Source: Paraburkholderia mimosarum LMG 23256 = NBRC 106338 (GTDB lineage Bacteria; Pseudomonadota; Gammaproteobacteria; Burkholderiales; Burkholderiaceae). Taken from it: a stretch of DNA of 64,000 bases. The position numbers and the translations under genes are program-made. Positions 1 to 8,550 of the stretch are shown one piece after another. Below the pieces are notes generated by a model, which was not told where the DNA came from, ran no database searches, and saw only the letters and a program-made list of their open reading frames with translations. Position 1 is the stretch's first letter. Every line of letters begins with the position of its first letter. The DNA lies in contig NZ_BBJJ01000001.1 of assembly GCF_000739815.1 (NCBI RefSeq), positions 310,001 to 374,000 on the forward strand, in the 5' to 3' direction.

Positions 1-500
1 GGGTGCCGAACCTGCACGGCAAGAAAGACATGCTGCCGGGCCTCGATTCGACGATCGAATTCCGCGCCGACCAGGCAGGGGCCTACAGAGGCCAATGCGC
101 GCAGTTCTGCGGCGCCGAACACGCGCTGATGGCGATGCTGGTGGTGGCCGATGCGCCCGCGCACTACGCGGCGTGGGCCGATCATCAAGCCGCCCCGGCG
201 CGTTCGAACGCATTGGCCGATGCCGTCGCGCAGCGCGGCCGCGACGTGTTCGAAAGCGCGACGTGCGCGGGCTGCCATACGGTGCGCGGCACGAGCGCGC
301 ACGGCGCGCTGGGTCCGGACCTCACGCACCTGATGAGCCGCCAGACCCTCGCGGCCGGCGTGCTCGCCAATACGCCCGGCAATCTCGCGGACTGGATTCG
401 CAACCCGCAAGCCGTGAAGCCCGGCACGCTGATGCCGACGGTCGCGCTATCCGACACCGATCTTCACGCGCTCGTTCAATGGCTGGGCACACTGCAATGA
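1..500 (+). CDS. Cytochrome c oxidase subunit II, C-terminal part with fused cytochrome c domain (5' truncated by window edge)
   Basis: Only the C-terminal 165 or so residues are present; the membrane anchors lie outside the window. The CuA-site signature is visible (C-x3-C-x3-H-x2-M within GQCAQFCGAEHALM), the part of subunit II that accepts electrons from cytochrome c. It is followed by a cytochrome c domain with one haem motif (CAGCH) and a downstream methionine in a TLMPT context, the usual sixth ligand. Subunit II with an appended cytochrome c is typical of caa3-type oxidases. The stop codon overlaps the start of the subunit I gene (ATGA), which indicates translational coupling. Confidence 0.93.
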   Translation, partial: VPNLHGKKDMLPGLDSTIEFRADQAGAYRGQCAQFCGAEHALMAMLVVADAPAHYAAWADHQAAPARSNALADAVAQRGRDVFESATCAGCHTVRGTSAHGALGPDLTHLMSRQTLAAGVLANTPGNLADWIRNPQAVKPGTLMPTVALSDTDLHALVQWLGTLQ

Positions 501-3082
501 GCACGACACGCGAACCCCTCGTCGACGCGAGCGCCCTCACCACGATCAAGGACGGCCCCGAAGCCACGGACGAAGTCCGCGCCGCGCTGGCCGGGACCTG
601 GCGCGATCCACCCGGCGTGATCGGCTGGCTTTCGGCGATCAACCACAAGACGATCGCCACGCGCTTCATCGCCACCACGTTCCTGTTCTTCCTGCTGGCG
701 GGCGTGTTCGCGCTCATGATCCGCACGCAGCTCGCACGCCCCGACAGCCGCCTGATCGGCCCCGAACTCTACGACCAGCTCTTCACCATGCACGGCACGG
801 CGATGATGTTCCTGTTCGCCGTGCCCGTCATGCAGGCCGTGGCGGGCTGGACGATCCCGCTCATGATCGGCGCGCGCAGCGTCGCGTTTCCGCGCATGAA
901 CGCCTATGCGTACTGGGTGTTCCTGTTCGGCGGGCTCACGTTGTTCGTGGCGTTCGCACTGGGCTCCGGGCCGCGCTCTGGATGGTTCAGCTACGTGCCG
1001 CTTTCGGGGCCGAACTACGCGCCGGGCAAGGGCTCGGACATCTGGGCGCAGATGATCACCTTCACCGAGCTTGCCGCGCTGCTCGAAGCCGTGATCCTCA
1101 TCACGACGATCCTCAAGATGCGCGCGCCGGGCATGTCGCTGAACCGCCTGCCGCTCTTCGCGTGGGCCACGCTCGTCACGCAGTTCATGGTGATCTTCGC
1201 GATGCCCGCCATCATGCTCGCGAGCACGGCGCTCATTCTCGACCGCGAAGTGGGCACGCAGTTCTACAACCCCGCGCAAGGCGGCGATGTGCTGCTCTGG
1301 CAGCACTTGTTCTGGTTCTTCGGGCACCCCGAGGTCTACCTGATTTTCATCCCCGCGCTGGGCTTCATGTCGGCGATCATCGAGACGTTCTCGCGCCGTC
1401 CCATCTTCGGCTACACGGCGATGGTGCTCTCGCTGATCGCGACGGCCTTTCTCGCGTTCGGGCTCTGGGTCCATCACATGTTCGCGACCACGGTGCCCGA
1501 ACTCGGCAAGAGCTTCTTCACGACGGCGAGCGTGCTGATCGCGGTGCCTTCGGGCGTGCAGATCTACTGTTGGCTCGCGACGCTGCTCACGGGCCGGCTG
1601 CATCTGCGCGTGCCGCTTTACTTCGTGCTCGCGTTCTTCTTCGTGCTCGTGCTCGGCGGCATGACGGGCATCATGCTCGGATCGGTGCCGCTCGATCTGC
1701 AGATCCACGACACGTACTTCGTGGTCGCGCACCTGCATTACGTGCTGATAGGCGGCGCGGTGTTTCCGCTCTTCGGCGTCATCTACTACTGGTTCCCGAA
1801 AATGACGGGACGCCTGCTCGACGAGCGGCTCGGGCTCTGGCACTTCTGGCTCTTCTTCGTCGGCTTCAACGTCACGTTCTTTCCCATGCATCTGCTGGGC
1901 CTGCACGGCATGCCGCGGCGCGTGTGGACCTATCCGCAGGCGATGGGCTGGGGCCCGATGAATCTCTGCGCCACCATCGGCGCCTACATGCTGGGCGCAG
2001 GCGTGCTCGTGTTTCTCTACAACGTGTTGCGCAGCCTCCTGCGCGGCAAGGCGGCGCCGCCCGACCCCTGGGGCGGGGCGACGCTCGAATGGCGCACGGC
2101 CAGCCCGCCGCCGCCGCACAACTTCGACGCGCTGCCCGTCGTGCAGAGCCGCACGCCCGGCTGGGAGCCGGCGTGCGAACCGGCCGGCGTGGCCGGTCTC
2201 GCGGCCGGCGCGCGCGAGGTGCTGACCACGAGCGCGCTCGACGCGGTACCCGAGACGCGACCGTTGTTTCCGCAACCATCGATCTGGCCGTTCATTTCGG
2301 CGATTGCGACGACGGTGTTCTTCATCGGCTCGATTTACACGCCCACCGCGGTCTGGTGGGGGACCGTGCCCGTCGCTGTCGCGCTGATCGCCTGGTTCTG
2401 GCCAGGTCGGCGCGAGAACCGCATCGCCACGGCGCTAGAACGGTGGCCGGGGCGCGGGCCAAACGCGGCGCGCGTCGCCGGCGAGCCCGCCGCGCTCGAC
2501 GTGCGCGAACTGCCGAGCTTCGACTTCAGCCACCGCAGCCTCATGTGGTGGGCCACGGCGGGGCTCATGCTGATCGAAGGGACGGTGTTCGCCGTCGCCA
2601 TCGGCATGTCCTTCTATCTGCGCAACGTGAACGCGGCGTGGCCGCTGAACGCGCCGCCGCCGGGGCTCGTCTGGGGCACGCTGAACACGGTCGTGCTGCT
2701 CGCGAGCCTCGTGCCGAACGAGATCTCCCGGCGCGCCGCCCTGCGCGGCGACCGCGAGGGCGCGCGGCTGTGGCTTGCCGTGTGCTTCGTGTTCGGCATT
2801 GCGTTTCTCGTGCTGCGCGGCTTCGAGTTCACGACGCTCAATGTGATGTGGTACGCGAATGCCTATGGCTCGATCGTCTGGCTTCTGCTGGGTCTGCATA
2901 CCACGCACCTCGTCACGGACGCCGTGGACACGGCGGTGCTCGTCGCGCTGCTGTACAGGGGGCCGTTCGAGGGCAAGCGGCTCGTCGATACGAGCGAGAA
3001 CGCAATCTACTGGTACTTCGTGGTACTGAGCTGGCTGCCGATCTATGCGGTGGTCTACCTCGCGCCACGGGTTCATCTGTGA
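497..3082 (+). CDS. ctaD: Cytochrome c oxidase subunit I/III fusion
   Basis: This 861-residue membrane protein is the catalytic core of a haem-copper oxidase that reduces O2 at the inner membrane. Residues 1 to about 530 are subunit I. They carry the low-spin haem ligand in TMHGTAMMF, the CuB His-Tyr region in FGHPEVYLIF, the paired histidines in VHHMF and the haem ligands in AHLHYVL. After a proline-rich linker, about residues 670 to 861 match subunit III (start of that domain near MWWATAGLMLIEG). I/III fusions are known in caa3-type oxidases. The ATG start overlaps the subunit II stop (ATGA). A much longer upstream frame without a stop exists but would overlap subunit II. Confidence 0.95.
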   Translation: MSTTREPLVDASALTTIKDGPEATDEVRAALAGTWRDPPGVIGWLSAINHKTIATRFIATTFLFFLLAGVFALMIRTQLARPDSRLIGPELYDQLFTMHGTAMMFLFAVPVMQAVAGWTIPLMIGARSVAFPRMNAYAYWVFLFGGLTLFVAFALGSGPRSGWFSYVPLSGPNYAPGKGSDIWAQMITFTELAALLEAVILITTILKMRAPGMSLNRLPLFAWATLVTQFMVIFAMPAIMLASTALILDREVGTQFYNPAQGGDVLLWQHLFWFFGHPEVYLIFIPALGFMSAIIETFSRRPIFGYTAMVLSLIATAFLAFGLWVHHMFATTVPELGKSFFTTASVLIAVPSGVQIYCWLATLLTGRLHLRVPLYFVLAFFFVLVLGGMTGIMLGSVPLDLQIHDTYFVVAHLHYVLIGGAVFPLFGVIYYWFPKMTGRLLDERLGLWHFWLFFVGFNVTFFPMHLLGLHGMPRRVWTYPQAMGWGPMNLCATIGAYMLGAGVLVFLYNVLRSLLRGKAAPPDPWGGATLEWRTASPPPPHNFDALPVVQSRTPGWEPACEPAGVAGLAAGAREVLTTSALDAVPETRPLFPQPSIWPFISAIATTVFFIGSIYTPTAVWWGTVPVAVALIAWFWPGRRENRIATALERWPGRGPNAARVAGEPAALDVRELPSFDFSHRSLMWWATAGLMLIEGTVFAVAIGMSFYLRNVNAAWPLNAPPPGLVWGTLNTVVLLASLVPNEISRRAALRGDREGARLWLAVCFVFGIAFLVLRGFEFTTLNVMWYANAYGSIVWLLLGLHTTHLVTDAVDTAVLVALLYRGPFEGKRLVDTSENAIYWYFVVLSWLPIYAVVYLAPRVHL

Positions 3083-3090
3083 GGGCAGGG

Positions 3091-3420
3091 ATGCGAACGT
3101 GGCTCGGACTGCTGGCGGCGCCGTTTCTCGTGCTCGGCGTGCAGGGCGCCGATTACGCGCTGATCCAGCTTGCGTGCGCGACGGGCAGCGACCTGCCGCT
3201 GCACCTGGTGAGCGCGGCCGCGCTGCTGTTCTCGCTCGCGGCGGCGTGCCTCGCGTGGCGGCGCTGGCGCGAGACGGCCCACGCCGGCGATGCGAGCTAT
3301 GCGACGGGCGGGGCGCGCCCGGCGTTCTTCGCTTCGATGGCGGCCATCGTCGCCGCGTTCTGCGCGCTCGTTCAACTGATGATGTGGTTCCCGCAATGGT
3401 GGCTGCCCGCATGTCGATGA
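3091..3420 (+). CDS. Small membrane protein of the oxidase operon
   Basis: A 109-residue protein starting 8 bp after ctaD. It has three hydrophobic stretches (about residues 4-24, 36-56 and 82-104) separated by an Arg-rich loop (WRRWRE), so it is probably an inner-membrane protein. The position between ctaD and ctaG suggests an accessory or assembly role, or a subunit-IV-like role, in the oxidase. No catalytic motif was seen and I do not recognise a named family. Its end overlaps the next gene. Confidence 0.75.
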   Translation: MRTWLGLLAAPFLVLGVQGADYALIQLACATGSDLPLHLVSAAALLFSLAAACLAWRRWRETAHAGDASYATGGARPAFFASMAAIVAAFCALVQLMMWFPQWWLPACR

Positions 3421-4373
3421 CAGGTCGTTCGCTTCGCTTCGCGGTTTCGTGGCCTGCGTGCGCCGGCCTCGGCCTCGCGCTGCCTGCGCACGCGCATGGG
3501 CTTGCCGTGCCGCCCGACGGGGCGATTTCGTTCGGCTGGGATTTCGCGCCGTGGGTGGCCGTGCTGTTGGGCGTCAGTTTGCTCGCTTACGTGGCAGGCC
3601 TCGCGCGCGTAGCCGTTCGCGGCGGCGGCACCGCGCGCAGCGTGCGCCTGCGCCAGGCCGCGGCGTTTCTCGCTGGCTGGCTCTTTCTTTTAGTGGCGTT
3701 GTGCTCGCCGCTCGATACGTTGAGCGGCGCGCTCTTCTCCGCGCACATGGTCCAGCACGAAACGCTGATGCTGATCGCGGCACCGCTGTGCGTGCTGGGC
3801 CGCCCGCTCGGCATCTGGATGTGGGCGCTGCCCCATCGCGCGCGGCTAGCGCTTGGCGTGGCGATCCGGTCCGCCGCGTTCTGCGCGATCTGGCGCGCGG
3901 CGAGCGCGCCGCTCACCGCATGGCTGCTCCAGGCCGTGGCGCTCTGGGCCTGGCACGCGCCGAAGCTCTTCGAAGCCGCGCTGCGCAATTCCGCCGTGCA
4001 TTCGCTGCAGCATGCGAGCTTTTTCGTGACTTCGCTGCTGTTCTGGTGGAGCGTGTTCGGCGAGGGCGCGCACCGGCACACGGGCGGGCCCGCCATGCTC
4101 TCGCTCTTCACGACGATGGTTCACACGAGCGCCCTGGGCGCGCTGATCGCGCTCTCGCCGGGGCTCTGGTATCCGTCGTACATCGAAACGTGCAGCGCGC
4201 TCGGCGTCGATCCGCTGCACGATCAGCAACTGGGCGGCCTCATCATGTGGGTGCCGGGCGCGGCCGCGTATCTCATAGGAGGACTGACGATTGCGGGGCG
4301 CTGGCTCGCCGCGCAACGCGCGACGACGTTCCTCGCGCAGACCGGCTTCGTCCGGCAGGACGGTGCGCCATGA
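3411..4373 (+). CDS. ctaG: CtaG/caa3-type cytochrome c oxidase assembly factor
   Basis: A multi-spanning membrane protein of about 320 residues that matches the caa3_CtaG family, which helps assemble the caa3 oxidase copper centre. It starts with a hydrophobic signal/anchor ending near a PAHAHG sequence. Its histidine-rich membrane motifs include SAHMVQHETLML, WAWHAPKLFEAAL and SVHSLQHASFF, as expected for this family (distinct from the mitochondrial Cox11-type CtaG). Start choices are 3411 or 3417. Both overlap the preceding gene, the second as ATGA, so translation is probably coupled. The 3' end overlaps the cytochrome gene as ATGA. Confidence 0.9.
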   Translation: MSMTGRSLRFAVSWPACAGLGLALPAHAHGLAVPPDGAISFGWDFAPWVAVLLGVSLLAYVAGLARVAVRGGGTARSVRLRQAAAFLAGWLFLLVALCSPLDTLSGALFSAHMVQHETLMLIAAPLCVLGRPLGIWMWALPHRARLALGVAIRSAAFCAIWRAASAPLTAWLLQAVALWAWHAPKLFEAALRNSAVHSLQHASFFVTSLLFWWSVFGEGAHRHTGGPAMLSLFTTMVHTSALGALIALSPGLWYPSYIETCSALGVDPLHDQQLGGLIMWVPGAAAYLIGGLTIAGRWLAAQRATTFLAQTGFVRQDGAP

Positions 4374-4465
4374 AGCGGGCCATAAAGCGGGCCATAAAAC
4401 GGTCCATGAAGCGGCCTATGAAGCGGCCTATGAAGCGCACCATGAAGCGCACCATGAAGCGGCGC
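4370..4465 (+). repeat. 12-bp tandem repeat, eight copies, at the cytochrome c start
   Basis: Eight consecutive 12-bp units follow the pattern ATGAAGCGGGCC with variants (ATAAAGCGGGCC, ATAAAACGGTCC, ATGAAGCGGCCT twice, ATGAAGCGCACC twice, ATGAAGCGGCGC). The period equals four codons, so copy-number change would not shift frame but would change the length of the basic N-terminal extension and the number of start codons. The first unit is identical to the first unit of the repeat at 8412. Confidence 0.95.
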
Positions 4466-5773
4466 GCAAAAGCGGCGGCGGTGTGCGCGATGGTGATCGC
4501 GGCGGCCGCGCTGTTCGCGCGACGCGACGCGCTTCACGCGCAAGGGGCGAACGCATCGGCGCTGCCCGCGGACCCCGCGACGCTCGCGCGCGGCGCGTAC
4601 CTCGCGAAGGCCGGCGACTGCGCGGGGTGCCACACGGCAGTGCAGGGCGGCGCGCCGTTCGCGGGCGGCCAGGGGCTGGGCTCGCCGTTCGGCACCATCA
4701 TGTCGACGAATATCACGCCCGATCCGCAATACGGCATCGGCCGCTACACGTTCGACGAATTCGCGCGGGCGCTGCGCGAAGGGGTGGCGCGCGGTGGCAA
4801 GCACCTGTACCCGGCGATGCCCTATGCGTCGTTCGCGAAGGTCAGCGACGACGACCTGCGCGCGCTCTACGCGTACCTCATGCACGGCGTCGCGCCCGTC
4901 GCGCGGCCCGCGCCGCCTTCCGACGTCGCGTTCCCGTTCAACCAGCGTTGGGCGCTGCGCTTCTGGCAATGGACGTTCGTTCCGCGCGGCATCTACGCAG
5001 ACAAACCGGGACACGACGCGCAATGGAACCGCGGCGCCTACCTCGTGCAAGGACTCGGCCACTGTGGCTCCTGTCATACGCCGCGCGGCGCGGCGTATCA
5101 GGAACGTGGCTACGACGAAGGCTCGCGCGAATATCTGGTGGGCGGCGTCAACGACCACTGGTTCGCGGCCAACCTCACCGGCGACGCGGGATCGGGTCTC
5201 GGCCGCCTGAGCGAAGCGCAGATCGCGTCGTTCCTCAAGACGGGGCACGGTGCGGGCGCGGTCGCATACGGCACGATGGTCGCGCAGGTGGAGGACAGCA
5301 CGCAGTACCTGAGCGACGCCGACCTCGCCGCCATCGCTCACTACCTGAAGGGCCTGCCCGCGCAGCAGCCTTCGGGCACGTGGACGCCCGGCCGCGACGA
5401 ACCGCACTCGCCCTCGAACGGCAACCGCATCGCGTCGTCGCTCACGCCCGGCAAGGACGTCTATGGCTCGTTCTGCGCGCGCTGCCATCGCGAAGACGGC
5501 AGCGGCGTGCCGCATGCCTTCCCAGCGCTCGCCGGCAATCCTTCGGTGCTGACCGAGGACACGACTTCGCTGATCCGCCTGCTCGTGGAGGGCGGCAACA
5601 GCCCGTCCACGCTCACGGGCCCGCCGCGCCAGGCGATGCCGGGCTTCGTGGGCACGCTCGCCGACGTGCAGATCGCCAACGTGCTCACCTATATCCGCAG
5701 CGCGTGGGGCAACGACGCGCAGCCGATCACGACGAACGACGTGAGCACGCTGCGCCAGGCGTTGCACAAGTAA
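4370..5773 (+). CDS. Tri-haem cytochrome c, dehydrogenase-subunit type, with repetitive (M/I)KRx N-terminus
   Basis: A 467-residue secreted or membrane-anchored cytochrome c with three haem motifs (CAGCH, CGSCH, CARCH). This is the architecture of the cytochrome subunits of alcohol, gluconate and aldehyde dehydrogenases that pass electrons to quinone or oxidase. The first 32 residues are eight four-residue units of the form (M/I)KRx, followed by a hydrophobic segment (about 36-52) ending ALHAQ, a plausible signal peptide. Seven of the eight units sit at possible AUG or AUA codons, so the true start is ambiguous. The most upstream ATG overlaps the ctaG stop (ATGA) and was chosen for that reason. 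Last gene of the oxidase unit. Confidence 0.88.
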   Translation: MKRAIKRAIKRSMKRPMKRPMKRTMKRTMKRRAKAAAVCAMVIAAAALFARRDALHAQGANASALPADPATLARGAYLAKAGDCAGCHTAVQGGAPFAGGQGLGSPFGTIMSTNITPDPQYGIGRYTFDEFARALREGVARGGKHLYPAMPYASFAKVSDDDLRALYAYLMHGVAPVARPAPPSDVAFPFNQRWALRFWQWTFVPRGIYADKPGHDAQWNRGAYLVQGLGHCGSCHTPRGAAYQERGYDEGSREYLVGGVNDHWFAANLTGDAGSGLGRLSEAQIASFLKTGHGAGAVAYGTMVAQVEDSTQYLSDADLAAIAHYLKGLPAQQPSGTWTPGRDEPHSPSNGNRIASSLTPGKDVYGSFCARCHREDGSGVPHAFPALAGNPSVLTEDTTSLIRLLVEGGNSPSTLTGPPRQAMPGFVGTLADVQIANVLTYIRSAWGNDAQPITTNDVSTLRQALHK

Positions 5774-5939
5774 AACGCGAAGCCGGAGGAATGCACCGTG
5801 CGCGAAAAAGCACGAACGCTTGCGGCGCACCACGCGATGGCCTGGCGCTCCGGCGGCGCGTGGCGGGCGGCGCGCGGCTAGCGACAGCGGCACTGCACTT
5901 GCGCTGCGTGAGGAGGACTGGCTTGGGAGGGCACGGACA

Positions 5940-6440
5940 ATGGATGAGTCATCGGTCGTCGCCATGGTGCGGCGGGAAGACCCCGGCACGCCCGACGCGG
6001 CCGTGCTGCTCGACGAATTGAGCGCGATGATCGCGCTGTACTGCGGCGACGGCGCGCAAAGGCACTTTCAGCCCGAGGACGTGCGCCTCGCGCGCAGCGC
6101 GTTCGTGGTGGCGAGGACGATGGATGGGCTGGCGATCGGCTGCGGCGCGCTGCGGCGCTTCTCGTTCGAGGTGGCCGAATTCAAGCGCATTTACCGGCGG
6201 CCCGAGTGGGCCGGGGCCGGCGCGGCGGTGCTGCGTCATCTGGAGCGGCTGGCCGTGGCGATGGGGTATCGGCGCGTGATCCTGCAGACGCGGGAAGCGA
6301 ATCGCCGCGCCATAGCGTTTTATCTGCGGCATGGCTACGAGCCTATCGCGCCTTATGGGGAATATACGGCCATGCGCGATGCGCGGTGTTTCGGAAAAGT
6401 TCTGGCGCCGGGAGGAACGGCGCCAACACCATCGATGTGA
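5940..6440 (+). CDS. GNAT-family N-acetyltransferase
   Basis: A 166-residue protein with the GNAT fold. A central beta-strand segment (GLAIGCGALRRF) is followed by a core helix and acetyl-CoA loop (RPEWAGAGAAVLRHLERL), then the terminal strand-helix YRRVILQTREANRRAIAFY and HGYEPI. It transfers an acetyl group from acetyl-CoA to an unknown amine. The ATG at 5940 was chosen because GGGAGG lies 9 bases upstream; a start at 5820 would add a low-complexity Arg/Ala tail. It is monocistronic and convergent with the next gene, so the genomic context gives no substrate clue. Confidence 0.88.
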   Translation: MDESSVVAMVRREDPGTPDAAVLLDELSAMIALYCGDGAQRHFQPEDVRLARSAFVVARTMDGLAIGCGALRRFSFEVAEFKRIYRRPEWAGAGAAVLRHLERLAVAMGYRRVILQTREANRRAIAFYLRHGYEPIAPYGEYTAMRDARCFGKVLAPGGTAPTPSM

Positions 6441-6489
6441 CCGCGCCGCCCGAGCGAATAGCGAAACGTCTCGACGTGCAAGCGCGAAA

Positions 6490-7131
6490 TCAACGGCGGC
6501 GCAGCAACGCGTGCGCGCGGCGCAGGGCTTCGACGATATGGGCGCGGGCTTCGTCGCGCACCGCCGGATCGGGCGCGCGCAGCACGTAGGAGGGATGCCA
6601 CGTGGCGATCACGGTGCGCGCGCCGGCCTTCGCGGTCTGGTCCATCCAGGCGTTCAGGCGCGCATGTGGATCGCCCAGCACGGCGCGCAGCGCCGTCGCC
6701 CCGAGCGCCACGATCACCTTCGGCTGCACGTTCGCGATCTCGCGTTCGAGCCAGTAGGCGCAGGCTTCGACTTCGCGCTGGGCCGGCGTGCGATGCAGGC
6801 GGCGCTTGCCGCGCAGTTCCCATTTGAAGTGCTTGACCGCGTTGGTCACATAGACGGTTTCGCGGACGATGCCGGCCTCGGCAAGGGCACTGTCGAGCAG
6901 GCGTCCGGCCGGGCCGACGAAGGGCAGGCCCGCGCGGTCTTCGCTGTCGCCGGGTTGTTCGCCGACGAGCATCAGCGTGGCGGGCGCGTCGCCCGCGCCG
7001 GGCACGGCCTGCGTGGCGTCGCGCCAGAGCGCGCAGCGGCGGCATGCGTCGAGCGATTCGGGTTGCTGTTGCGGATCGACGTCGGCACCTGCGGACGCGG
7101 GGCGCGGCGATCGCTTCGGCCTGGTCGGCAT
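6490..7131 (-). CDS. udgX: UdgX-type uracil-DNA glycosylase
   Basis: A 213-residue member of the uracil-DNA glycosylase superfamily (family 4-like, UdgX clade). Motif GEQPGDSED (57-65) matches the UdgX version of the active-site motif. The diagnostic insertion GKRRLH places His113 where UdgX proteins carry the KRRIH histidine, which is known to form a covalent bond with the abasic sugar after uracil removal. Cys30, Cys33 and Cys124 are candidate iron-sulphur ligands. The C-terminal motif WHPSYVLRAP is the leucine-loop region. The Ile-to-Leu change in KRRLH is conservative. It is divergent from the neighbouring glycosyltransferase gene. Confidence 0.88.
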   Translation of the reverse strand: MPTRPKRSPRPASAGADVDPQQQPESLDACRRCALWRDATQAVPGAGDAPATLMLVGEQPGDSEDRAGLPFVGPAGRLLDSALAEAGIVRETVYVTNAVKHFKWELRGKRRLHRTPAQREVEACAYWLEREIANVQPKVIVALGATALRAVLGDPHARLNAWMDQTAKAGARTVIATWHPSYVLRAPDPAVRDEARAHIVEALRRAHALLRRR

Positions 7132-7345
7132 GCGGTTGTCTCCGTCGCGGTTGCGTGCGTCGCGTTCTCACGCGCTCGTGGCGCGATTGCCCCTGCATTC
7201 GCGCGATTGCATCGCGTGCAAGCGAATCGAGACACACATCGTCTGAGCAGCAACTGCCGTGCCGCTCTCCCGCTCAGGCGCCGCACACGTCGGGAACGTT
7301 CAATGCGGAACATCGAATGTCCCGCCGATTCCGTGAGCCAATCCC

Positions 7346-8518
7346 ATGCGTATTGCCCAGGTTGCCCCGCTCTACGAACGCGTGCCGCCCGCGCGCTACG
7401 GCGCCACTGAGCGGATCGTCCACTACCTGACCGAGGCGCTCGTCGCGCGCGGCCACGAGGTGACGCTGTTCGCGAGCGCCGATTCCCTCACCGCGGCCTC
7501 GCTCGTGCCGTGCTGCCCGCGCCCGCTGTGGCACGACCGCGAGGTCACGGACACGCTCGTCCATCACGTCGCGCAGCTCGAACGCGTGGCCGCGCGCGCC
7601 CACGAATTCGACGTCGTTCACTTCCATACGGAGCCGCTGCACCTGCCGCTCGTGCGCCACCTGAACGTGGCGACGGTCACGACGCTGCATGGCGTGATCC
7701 GCCGCCGCGACCTGGGCGCGCTGCTGGACGTCTCGCGCGACGCGCCGCTCGTTTCGATCTCGCATGCGCAGCGCGGCTGTGCACCGCATGCGAACTGGCT
7801 CGCGACGATCGCGCACGGTTTGCCGCTCGACGCCTTCGCGCCGGGCGCCGGTCACGACGGCTACCTGCTATGGATGGGCCGCATGATGCCGGGCAAAGGC
7901 CCCGATACGGCGATCGACATCGCGCGCCGCGCCGGCAAGCCGCTGAAGATGGCGGCCGCCGTGCATCCGGGCGAGCGGGCCTGGTTCGACGAACGCATGC
8001 GGCCGTTGCTCGCGCGTCATGCCGGCTGTGTCGACTATCTGGGCGAAGTGGGGGGAGAGCCGCGCGCCGCGCTGCTGCGCCGCGCCGAGGCACTCCTCGT
8101 GCCCATCGCCTGGGACGAGCCGTTCGGCCTCGTCATGATCGAGGCGCTGGCGAGCGGAACGCCCGTGATCGCTTACCGGCGCGGCGCGGTGCCCGAGGTG
8201 ATCGAAGACGGCGTGAGCGGGTTCATCGTCGAAGGCGTGGGGGCCGCGGTCGAGGCGGTCGCGCGACTCCCATCGCTTTCGCGCGCGCGCTGCCGCGCCG
8301 CGTTCGAAGGGCGCTTCACGGCGGCGCGCATGTGCGAGGAGTATCTGCGCGCGTACGGGGCGCTGCTGGAACGTCGCGCATCGGGTCAAGAAGCTTGCCG
8401 CGAAGTACGCGATGAAGCGGGCCACGAAGCAGGCCACGAGGCAGGTCGTGCAGCAAGCCACGAAGCAGGCCACGAAGCAGGCGACAAACCGGTTCGCACG
8501 ACGCCTGCGCCAGCCTGA
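7346..8518 (+). CDS. Family 4 glycosyltransferase with repetitive C-terminal tail
   Basis: A 390-residue GT-B glycosyltransferase. The N-terminal Rossmann half opens with MRIAQVAPLYERVPP, followed by the ATERIVHYL acceptor-side helix. The C-terminal half carries LLWMGRMMPGKGPD and the donor-binding E-x7-E motif (EPFGLVMIEALASGTPVIAY). It probably adds a sugar to a surface or soluble acceptor; the sugar is unknown. Residues from about 356 onward are a low-complexity HEAG tail encoded by a 12-bp tandem repeat, dispensable by family comparison (relatives end near the YGALLERR region). It is monocistronic, with the next gene 32 bp downstream. Confidence 0.88.
   Translation: MRIAQVAPLYERVPPARYGATERIVHYLTEALVARGHEVTLFASADSLTAASLVPCCPRPLWHDREVTDTLVHHVAQLERVAARAHEFDVVHFHTEPLHLPLVRHLNVATVTTLHGVIRRRDLGALLDVSRDAPLVSISHAQRGCAPHANWLATIAHGLPLDAFAPGAGHDGYLLWMGRMMPGKGPDTAIDIARRAGKPLKMAAAVHPGERAWFDERMRPLLARHAGCVDYLGEVGGEPRAALLRRAEALLVPIAWDEPFGLVMIEALASGTPVIAYRRGAVPEVIEDGVSGFIVEGVGAAVEAVARLPSLSRARCRAAFEGRFTAARMCEEYLRAYGALLERRASGQEACREVRDEAGHEAGHEAGRAASHEAGHEAGDKPVRTTPAPA
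8412..8483 (+). repeat. 12-bp tandem repeat, six copies, at the end of the glycosyltransferase gene
   Basis: Six consecutive 12-bp units begin with ATGAAGCGGGCC, identical to the first unit of the repeat at 4370, followed by ACGAAGCAGGCC-type variants. Here the unit is read one base off relative to the copy at 4370 and gives (D/H)EAG repeats in the glycosyltransferase tail. The alternative frame would read MKRATKQATRQ, resembling the cytochrome N-terminus. Confidence 0.9.
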
Positions 8519-8550
8519 ATGCCCGACGCCTCGCACAAGGAGAAGCCATC

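Noticed and set aside
476..2275. Long minus-strand open frame opposite ctaD, also similar frames opposite ligase, transketolase and TPP-enzyme genes
   Set aside because: Arg/His/Glu-biased low-complexity translation, no domains, and each lies opposite a gene with clear motifs; typical shadow frames of high-GC DNA.
6331..7410. Plus-strand frame of about 360 codons across udgX
   Set aside because: It is antisense to the well-supported UdgX gene and has no recognisable motifs.
4370..8483. CRISPR interpretation of the 12-bp repeats
   Set aside because: Units are contiguous, no spacers, too short, and in frame inside coding sequence; no cas genes.
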